A stretch of 18,583 nt of DNA from Bacillota bacterium (GTDB lineage Bacteria > Bacillota > Clostridia > DSM-8532): positions 1 through 18,583 of the forward strand of contig JAEYPI010000094.1 in the NCBI GenBank assembly GCA_023410885.1, read 5' to 3'. The position numbers and the translations under genes are program-made. The notes beneath the pieces were generated by a model, which was given only the letters and a program-made list of their open reading frames with translations, did not search any database and was not told the origin of the DNA. Positions 13,322-18,583 of this stretch are shown here, piece after piece. Every line of letters begins with the position of its first letter. Position 1 is the first letter of the stretch.

Positions 13322-16300
13322 TTATGCTTGGGCCATTCTCTTGTAGTTTTCGAGTCTTTCCTTTGCGTTGGCCTCTGCTGCCTGGAAGAGCTCATCGGCC
13401 ACATCCGGGAAGGACTGCTTCAAAGAGGAGTAACGCACTTCGCTCTTAATAAAGTCTTGGAAGCTTCCGATAGGATCCTTGGAATCAAGGACGAACGGAT
13501 TCTTGCCCTGTTCCTTGAGCTCAGGAACATAGCGCCACAGATGCCAGTAGCCTGCCTCAACAGCCTGCTTCTCTCTTGTCTGGGTTCTGGACATACCGCC
13601 CTTAATACCGTGGTTGATACAAGGAGCATAAGCGATGATGAGGGAAGGTCCCTTGTGAGCTTCTGCTTCTTGGATGGCTTTCATGAACTGGTTCATGTTA
13701 GCACCCATGGCAACCTGTGCAACATAAACATAGCCGTATGTAGCCGCGATCATGCCAAGATCTTTTTTCTTAATACGCTTACCGGATGCAGCAAACTTAG
13801 CTACAGCAGCGGTAGGTGTACTCTTGGAAGCCTGACCACCAGTATTGGAGTAAATTTCGGTATCAAATACGAGAACATTAACATCCTCGCCGGAAGCCAG
13901 AACGTGATCCAGACCGCCGTATCCGATATCGTATGCCCAACCGTCTCCACCTAAAATCCACTGGGATTTCTTAATGAAGAAGTCGCGATTCTTATTGAGG
14001 GCCTCAACAATCTGAGTGCACTCGTCGCAGCAAGGCTTGTAGTTGTCAAGGGCTTCGCAAAGTGCCTTAGAAGCTTTCTTGGAGCCTTCGGCATCGTCCA
14101 TGCTTGCAAGCCATGCTTCGCCGGCAGCCTTAAGATCTGCGGGAGCATCCAGTGCCAAAAGCTTGTTGAGCTGCATTGCAACATTTTCACGAATTTGTTT
14201 TACGCCGAGGAACATACCCAGACCAAACTCTGCATTGTCCTCAAAGAGGGAGTTTGCCCATGAAGGACCTCTTCCTTCCTTGTTAACAGCATAAACAGTA
14301 GCAGGAGCTGAACCACCCCAAATGGAGGAACAACCGGTAGCGTTAGCAATCATCATGCGATCGCCATACAGCTGGGTAATAGCCTTGATATAAGGTGTTT
14401 CACCACAACCAGCGCAAGCGCCGCTGAACTGGATAAGGGGTTGTGCAAACTGGCTGTTCTTAACTGTGGTTAATGGAGCAAGATTGTCCTTATAGGAGAC
14501 CTTCTTCTCGATATAATCCCAGTGTGCCAGCTCTTGCTCTTGGGATTCCAGAGGCTTCATAATAAGGGCTTTTTCCTTGGCCGGGCAGGCATCGGCGCAG
14601 TTGCCGCAACCTGTACAGTCCATGGTAGAAACCTGAATCTTATACTCAAGGCCCTTGAACTGAGGTCCTTGTGCAGGAATGGTCACTAAGGTCTCAGGAG
14701 CATTCTTCTTCTCTTCTTCATTAAAGAGGAAGGGACGAATAACTGCATGAGGACATACAAAGGAGCATTGGTTACATTGGATACAGTTCTTGGGTTGCCA
14801 TTCAGGAACAGTCACCGCAATACCACGCTTCTCATAAGCAGAAGTACCAGTGGGGAAGGTTCCGTCTTCTGCGCCTTTGAAGGTGCTGACAGGCAGAGCG
14901 TCACCTCTTTGGGAGTTAATGGGCTCAACGACCTTGGTGATGAACTCAGGCTTGTTCTGATCCACAACAACAGGAGCATCCACAGCGTTCTTCCAGCTCT
15001 CGGGAACATCGATTTTAACGAGGGATTCAATACCTCTGTCAACAGCCTTATTGTTCATATCAACAATAGCTTGGCCCTTCTTACCATAGGACTTGACAAT
15101 GGAGTCCTTCAGGTAATTAACCGCATCCTCAATAGGAATAACCTTAGCCAGCTTGAAGAAAGCAGACTGCATGATCATGTTAATACGGTTACCAAGACCG
15201 ATTTCGTTTGCAATATCGGTTGCGTTAATGGTGTAGAAATGAATATCGCCGTTTGCGATAAGCCTCTTCAGGTCGGCAGGGAGCTTTTCATCGAGCTCTT
15301 CTGCGCTCCATTGACAGTTAAGAACAAAGGTTCCACCCTTTTTAAGGCCATGGATCAGATCATATTTACCTACATAGGATTGATTATGGCAAGCGATGTA
15401 ATCGGCTTCATCAACCAAATATGTAGAACGAATCTTAGCCTTTCCGAAACGCAGGTGGGATACGGTGATACCGCCTGATTTCTTGGAGTCGTAGGAGAAG
15501 TAGCCCTGAGCGTACATATCGGTCATATCACCGATAATCTTGATGGCGCTCTTGTTAGCACCAACAGTACCGTCAGAGCCTAAGCCCCAGAACTTGCAAC
15601 GGATTGCGCCCTTGTCTTCGGTATTAATGCTTGGACCTAGAGGGAGGGAAAGATGGGTAACGTCATCTACGATACCGATGGTGAAGCCATCTTTTGGAGT
15701 TTCAGCCTTAAGATTCTCATATACAGCCAGGATCTGATTGGGCTTTGTATCCTTGGAACCAAGACCATAACGGCCACCAACAATAAGGGGCTTGTTGGCT
15801 ACATCATAATAGAGTGACTTGACATCCAGATACAAGGGCTCACCAAGAGCACCGGGTTCCTTAGTTCTGTCAAGAACAGCTATTCTCTTCACGGACTTGG
15901 GCATTGCCTCAAAGAAATATTTAGAGGAGAAAGGTCTGTACAGATGTACCTTCAGTACACCCACCTTTTCACCTTTAGCTCTTAAGTAGTCTACAACCTC
16001 TTCACAGGTCTCGGTGACTGAACCCATAGCAATAATGACATTTTCAGCATCAGGATCGCCATAGTAGTTGAAGGGCTTATATTCACGGCCTGTAAGGGTG
16101 GATATTTGCTTCATGTAATCATTTACGATATCAGGAATGGCTTCATAGAAGGTATTGCTGGCTTCTCTTGCCTGGAAGAAAATATCAGGATTCTGTGCAG
16201 TACCACGTGTAACAGGATGCTCAGGATTGAGCGCACGCTTTCTGAAATCGTCTAAAGCTTCCCAGTCCAGCAGCTTAGCTAAATCTGCGTAATCAAGAAC

Positions 16301-16852
16301 TTCGATCTTTTGAACTTCTGCAGAGGTTCTGAAGCCATCAAAGAAGTTGACAAAGGGAACACGTCCTTTAATTGATGCTAAGTGAGCAACACCCGATAAG
16401 TCCATGACTTCCTGAACGCTTCCTTCAGCAAGCATTGCAAAACCGGTCTGGCGAGTGGCCATAACGTCGGAGTGATCGCCAAATATTGAGAGTGCATGTG
16501 ACGCGACGGCGCGTGCAGAAACATGGAATACACTGGGAAGAAGCTCACCAGCGATTTTGTACATGTTAGGAATCATGAGAAGCAAGCCCTGGGATGCTGT
16601 ATAGGTGGTGGTAAGGGCTCCGGCCTGCAGAGAACCGTGAACCGCACCGGCAGCGCCAGCTTCAGATTGCATTTCAACCACCTTGACGGGCTGACCAAAA
16701 ATATTCTTCTGGCCACGGGCTGCCCACTCATCGGTAGATTCAGCCATCGTCGAGGATGGTGTGATAGGATAAATAGCCGCAACTTCGGTAAAAGCATACG
16801 CCACATGAGCAGCCGCGGTATTACCATCCATAGTCTTCATTTTTTTTGCCAT
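13322..16852 (-). CDS. nifJ: Pyruvate:ferredoxin (flavodoxin) oxidoreductase
   Basis: PFOR converts pyruvate and CoA to acetyl-CoA and CO2, reducing ferredoxin. It is the central pyruvate step of clostridial fermentation. The 1176-residue single chain has the usual length and domain order. First comes the pyrimidine-binding domain (AYAFTEVAAIYPITPSSTMAE near 20-40, then EMQSEAGAAGAVHGS). Domain III follows, then a two-cluster ferredoxin domain with C690/C693/C696/C700 and C746/C749/C752/C756. Last is the TPP domain, with GACAGCGETPY, GGDGWAYDIGYGGLDHV and DTEIYSNTGGQASKSTP. AAGGAGGG lies upstream of the ATG. The gene has its own promoter and terminator, and no ferredoxin gene is adjacent. Confidence 0.97.
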   Translation of the reverse strand: MAKKMKTMDGNTAAAHVAYAFTEVAAIYPITPSSTMAESTDEWAARGQKNIFGQPVKVVEMQSEAGAAGAVHGSLQAGALTTTYTASQGLLLMIPNMYKIAGELLPSVFHVSARAVASHALSIFGDHSDVMATRQTGFAMLAEGSVQEVMDLSGVAHLASIKGRVPFVNFFDGFRTSAEVQKIEVLDYADLAKLLDWEALDDFRKRALNPEHPVTRGTAQNPDIFFQAREASNTFYEAIPDIVNDYMKQISTLTGREYKPFNYYGDPDAENVIIAMGSVTETCEEVVDYLRAKGEKVGVLKVHLYRPFSSKYFFEAMPKSVKRIAVLDRTKEPGALGEPLYLDVKSLYYDVANKPLIVGGRYGLGSKDTKPNQILAVYENLKAETPKDGFTIGIVDDVTHLSLPLGPSINTEDKGAIRCKFWGLGSDGTVGANKSAIKIIGDMTDMYAQGYFSYDSKKSGGITVSHLRFGKAKIRSTYLVDEADYIACHNQSYVGKYDLIHGLKKGGTFVLNCQWSAEELDEKLPADLKRLIANGDIHFYTINATDIANEIGLGNRINMIMQSAFFKLAKVIPIEDAVNYLKDSIVKSYGKKGQAIVDMNNKAVDRGIESLVKIDVPESWKNAVDAPVVVDQNKPEFITKVVEPINSQRGDALPVSTFKGAEDGTFPTGTSAYEKRGIAVTVPEWQPKNCIQCNQCSFVCPHAVIRPFLFNEEEKKNAPETLVTIPAQGPQFKGLEYKIQVSTMDCTGCGNCADACPAKEKALIMKPLESQEQELAHWDYIEKKVSYKDNLAPLTTVKNSQFAQPLIQFSGACAGCGETPYIKAITQLYGDRMMIANATGCSSIWGGSAPATVYAVNKEGRGPSWANSLFEDNAEFGLGMFLGVKQIRENVAMQLNKLLALDAPADLKAAGEAWLASMDDAEGSKKASKALCEALDNYKPCCDECTQIVEALNKNRDFFIKKSQWILGGDGWAYDIGYGGLDHVLASGEDVNVLVFDTEIYSNTGGQASKSTPTAAVAKFAASGKRIKKKDLGMIAATYGYVYVAQVAMGANMNQFMKAIQEAEAHKGPSLIIAYAPCINHGIKGGMSRTQTREKQAVEAGYWHLWRYVPELKEQGKNPFVLDSKDPIGSFQDFIKSEVRYSSLKQSFPDVADELFQAAEANAKERLENYKRMAQA

Positions 16853-16941
16853 GTTTTTCCCTCCTTGATTTTATACAATAATGTACTTTGTATACACAAC
16901 AAGTTACTTTCGTCCCTTATTAACATGGACGTTCAGAAAAT

Positions 16942-16969
16942 ATTATATCATATATTTCTACGCGAACAA
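16942..16969 (-). promoter_or_regulatory. Promoter of nifJ
   Basis: On the minus strand TTGTTC (16969-16964), a 16-bp spacer and TATAAT (16947-16942). This leaves a leader of about 85 nt, which contains the palindrome TGTATACA (16889-16896). I see no clear Rex or other redox box. Confidence 0.55.
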
Positions 16970-16990
16970 GTAAAAAATTGCTTCTAGCAG

Positions 16991-17016
16991 GAAAAGAACC
17001 CCGGCATTAGCCGGAG
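16991..17016 (-). terminator. Terminator of the receiver/GGDEF-like gene
   Basis: On the minus strand CTCCGGC (17016-17010) pairs with GCCGGGG (17005-16999), with one G-U and a TAAT loop, followed by TTCTTTTC. It starts 3 bp after the stop codon and separates this gene from nifJ. Confidence 0.85.
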
Positions 17017-17019
17017 TCT

Positions 17020-17934
17020 TCAGAAGAACCTTTTATATTGTCTGATTTTTTGCTTGTAATTTTCAATTTCAGTTCTGGAAAGCGCCTTCAACGGGGTTTG
17101 TATGCTGTTGATGACCATACTGTTATTAATCCCATTTTCCAAGCGCTCAATTAACAGATCAAGACTCGATTCATCGTAGGGATAGGTGGCTGAATACAGA
17201 TAAAGCCTTTTATGATGCCCGGGGGTTCCCAACTCCAGTTTAAAAGCTTCTCGAAATTTTTCTTCCATAATCGGGACATCCTCCTTTTGTGTAAAAGGAA
17301 ATACTCCGATAAAGGTTTCTCCATCCACCTCAAGCAGCTTGTCAGTATCACGAAGGAGGGCTTTTATGCGCTTGATGACGCCTTTAACAGCCTCCTGCCC
17401 TTCCCCGTTTACATGGGCCATTACTAAAGACAGAGGGTAACTTCCTCTGTTGGCATATTTCAGCTCACGAATTATAAAACCTCTGAGATCCGGACTCTCC
17501 AAGCGTTCCTTATTGATAAGGGGCGCTTGCTTAACCGGCTCCTGTGGCTTAAATTGTCCGAAATAAGGGGCAAGCTTTTCTTGGACCGTTTGCTTAAAAA
17601 GCTCCCGGTTCTTTGGTAAAAGCAGTACATCCAATATACCGGCATTCATGACAAAGGTGACCTCCTCGGCCGTGTCCTTCCAGAGGATTGCCAGCATTGG
17701 CACAGAGGAAAATACTGATTTTAAACGATCGATTTCAACTCTGACAGCAGTCTTATTCCAATCGGTTATTTCAAAAATAGCCAAGCTTATTTTGTTACCG
17801 TAAGCCTCCAGCTTGAGATTCAGGTCATCTACATCCATAACATCCAAGAAGCCCATATCGGCATTTGCCATGGACTTCAAAAGAATGCCTTTAAGAAATC
17901 GGTTTTCAACATGCAAAAGTATTTTTTTATCCAT
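17020..17934 (-). CDS. Degenerate receiver plus GGDEF-like protein
   Basis: I read this 304-residue protein as two worn-down signalling domains. Residues 1-125 follow the receiver fold: KILLHVENRFLKGIL, then SLAIFEITDWN where the phospho-aspartate should be, then VPMLAILWK, NAGILDVLLLPKNREL. However, the acidic pair, the phospho-Asp and the KP motif are altered. Residues about 150-255 resemble a GGDEF domain: YPLSLVMAHVNG, RIKALLRDTDKLLEVDGETFIGVFPFT. VDGET stands where GGDEF would be, so it should not make c-di-GMP. Binding or scaffolding roles are possible. AGGAG lies only one base from the ATG, and an in-frame stop seven codons upstream rules out an earlier start. It has its own promoter and terminator. 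Confidence 0.6.
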   Translation of the reverse strand: MDKKILLHVENRFLKGILLKSMANADMGFLDVMDVDDLNLKLEAYGNKISLAIFEITDWNKTAVRVEIDRLKSVFSSVPMLAILWKDTAEEVTFVMNAGILDVLLLPKNRELFKQTVQEKLAPYFGQFKPQEPVKQAPLINKERLESPDLRGFIIRELKYANRGSYPLSLVMAHVNGEGQEAVKGVIKRIKALLRDTDKLLEVDGETFIGVFPFTQKEDVPIMEEKFREAFKLELGTPGHHKRLYLYSATYPYDESSLDLLIERLENGINNSMVINSIQTPLKALSRTEIENYKQKIRQYKRFF

Positions 17935-17999
17935 GCTCCTAAAGCCGTCCCTTGCTTATCCTCGCCGGGCATCAATCCGTTTAGCCCATTGGCACCTAT

Positions 18000-18028
18000 A
18001 TTATACCATCGGCAAAAAACAGGGGCAA
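18000..18028 (-). promoter_or_regulatory. Promoter of the receiver/GGDEF-like gene
   Basis: On the minus strand TTGCCC (18028-18023), a 17-bp spacer and TATAAT (18005-18000) preceded by TGG, an extended -10. The start codon lies about 65 bp downstream. Confidence 0.6.
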
Positions 18029-18176
18029 ACATTAGGAAATAGAGTAATCTTTTTACTTTTCGTTTTCTCTCTTGAGAATCTGAAAGGCCTTGATGTCATC
18101 TAGGCTGAAATAAATCCGTCTTTCCCATCCTACATAGTTTTTTTATTTTTTAAATGGGGATATCAATCTTACTCCG

Positions 18177-18205
18177 TTGCAGGAAAAAAAGCTTTATGAT
18201 ATATT
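18177..18205 (+). promoter_or_regulatory. Candidate promoter of the phosphofructokinase gene
   Basis: TTGCAG (18177-18182), a 17-bp spacer and TATATT (18200-18205). The -35 is weak. GGAGG at 18257-18261 is the ribosome binding site that follows. Confidence 0.5.
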
Positions 18206-18269
18206 AAATGCTAGTTAATTAATAAACAATATAGCAAAAAAGGCTGTATCATGATTGGAGGCAATTAAC

Positions 18270-18583
18270 ATGGCAAAATTAGTTGGTAATTTAATATTTG
18301 GCCAGTCCGGCGGACCCACCTCCGTTATTAACGCAAGCGCAGCTGGCGTTATTACCGAGGCTCTTAAAATGGATTGTATTCCTAAGGTTTTCGGTGCTGC
18401 AAACGGTATCCGCGGCATACTCGATGAGAAATTCTACGATATGTCAGACGAGGACCCAAAGGAGCTTGAGCTCTTAAAGACCACCCCTTCTTCCTCTTTA
18501 GGCTCTGTGCGCTATAAGCTGGCAGATCCAGAGAAGGACCCCACCGATTATAACAGACTTCTGGAAGTATTCAAGAAATACGA
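18270..18583 (+). CDS. pfp: 6-phosphofructokinase, probably PPi-type (partial)
   Basis: The first 104 codons of a phosphofructokinase cut by the right edge. GGAGG lies nine bases before the ATG. The N-terminus MAKLVGNLIFGQSGGPTSVINA carries the phosphoryl-donor loop as GGPTSVINA, whereas classical bacterial ATP enzymes have GGDAPGMNA. GAANGIRGIL follows at about 42-51. These features fit the pyrophosphate-using or mixed clade common in clostridia. The decisive GGDG(S/T) or GGDD donor motif should come just past residue 104 and is not in the window, so donor specificity is inferred. The product would phosphorylate fructose-6-phosphate, upstream of gap and PFOR in the same pathway. Confidence 0.85.
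   Translation, partial: MAKLVGNLIFGQSGGPTSVINASAAGVITEALKMDCIPKVFGAANGIRGILDEKFYDMSDEDPKELELLKTTPSSSLGSVRYKLADPEKDPTDYNRLLEVFKKY

Larger units (their letters stand above)
17935..18269. other. Divergent intergenic region, receiver-like gene / phosphofructokinase
   Basis: No gene is seen. It carries the minus-strand promoter at 18000-18028 and the plus-strand promoter candidate at 18177-18205. Between them lie T-rich tracts (about 18048-18075 and 18138-18151) with no clear hairpin. Confidence 0.5.

Noticed and set aside
13097..13954. A 285-codon open frame on the plus strand
   Set aside because: It runs through the nifJ terminator and REP-like palindrome and then antisense to the conserved TPP domain of nifJ. 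The start has no good ribosome site and the product resembles no family I know.
14747..15478. A 243-codon open frame on the plus strand
   Set aside because: It lies wholly antisense to nifJ, whose frame is conserved throughout. It is a shadow frame.
16885..16900. Rex-type redox operator upstream of nifJ
   Set aside because: TGTATACA is palindromic but does not fit the TTGTTAA-N4-TTAACAA pattern.

Overview
The window looks like a chromosomal segment from a low-to-moderate GC anaerobic Firmicute of the clostridial type. The grounds are the gene content (class III ribonucleotide reductase NrdD/NrdG, homodimeric pyruvate:ferredoxin oxidoreductase, a 6-phosphofructokinase with a PPi-type N-terminus, a PyrR-type pyrimidine regulator), strong AGGAGG-like ribosome binding sites and sigma-A type promoters. 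I cannot fix the genus.

Layout. 1-435 (-): N-terminal part of a membrane sensor histidine kinase, cut by the window edge. 436-787: divergent promoters and a PyrR-type attenuator leader. 788-2739 (+): pyrR and an NCS2 uracil permease gene, closed by a strong terminator. 2816-3503: a promoter, an 11-codon leader ORF, a structured RNA, an intrinsic terminator and then a 53-codon ORF. I recognise no known RNA family in this unit, and it is the best candidate here for something undescribed. 3519-5086 (-): radical SAM/SPASM protein, a four-helix membrane protein and an XRE repressor, apparently one operon. Its promoter carries three 12-bp direct repeats spaced exactly 23 bp apart. 5604-7778 (+): topB. 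7970-10835 (+): nrdD-nrdG, with a promoter that carries two NrdR-like boxes 31 bp apart. 10967-11983 (-): gap, divergent from a LysR-family regulator (12087-12980, +). 13322-16852 (-): nifJ (PFOR). 17020-17934 (-): a degenerate receiver/GGDEF-like protein. 18270-end (+): start of a phosphofructokinase gene.

How the genes fit together. Three genes (phosphofructokinase, gap, nifJ) belong to fermentative glycolysis and pyruvate oxidation. nrdDG supplies dNTPs without oxygen, and PyrR with the permease controls pyrimidine salvage. All these have their own promoters and terminators, so the window is mostly ordinary core genome. Its unusual parts are regulatory: the pyr attenuator, the leader-peptide/terminator unit at 2952-3437, the XRE operator array, the NrdR box pair, the gap/LysR dyad, and two short REP-like palindromes sharing GAGAACCGTCCCC (5297-5324 and 13300-13321).
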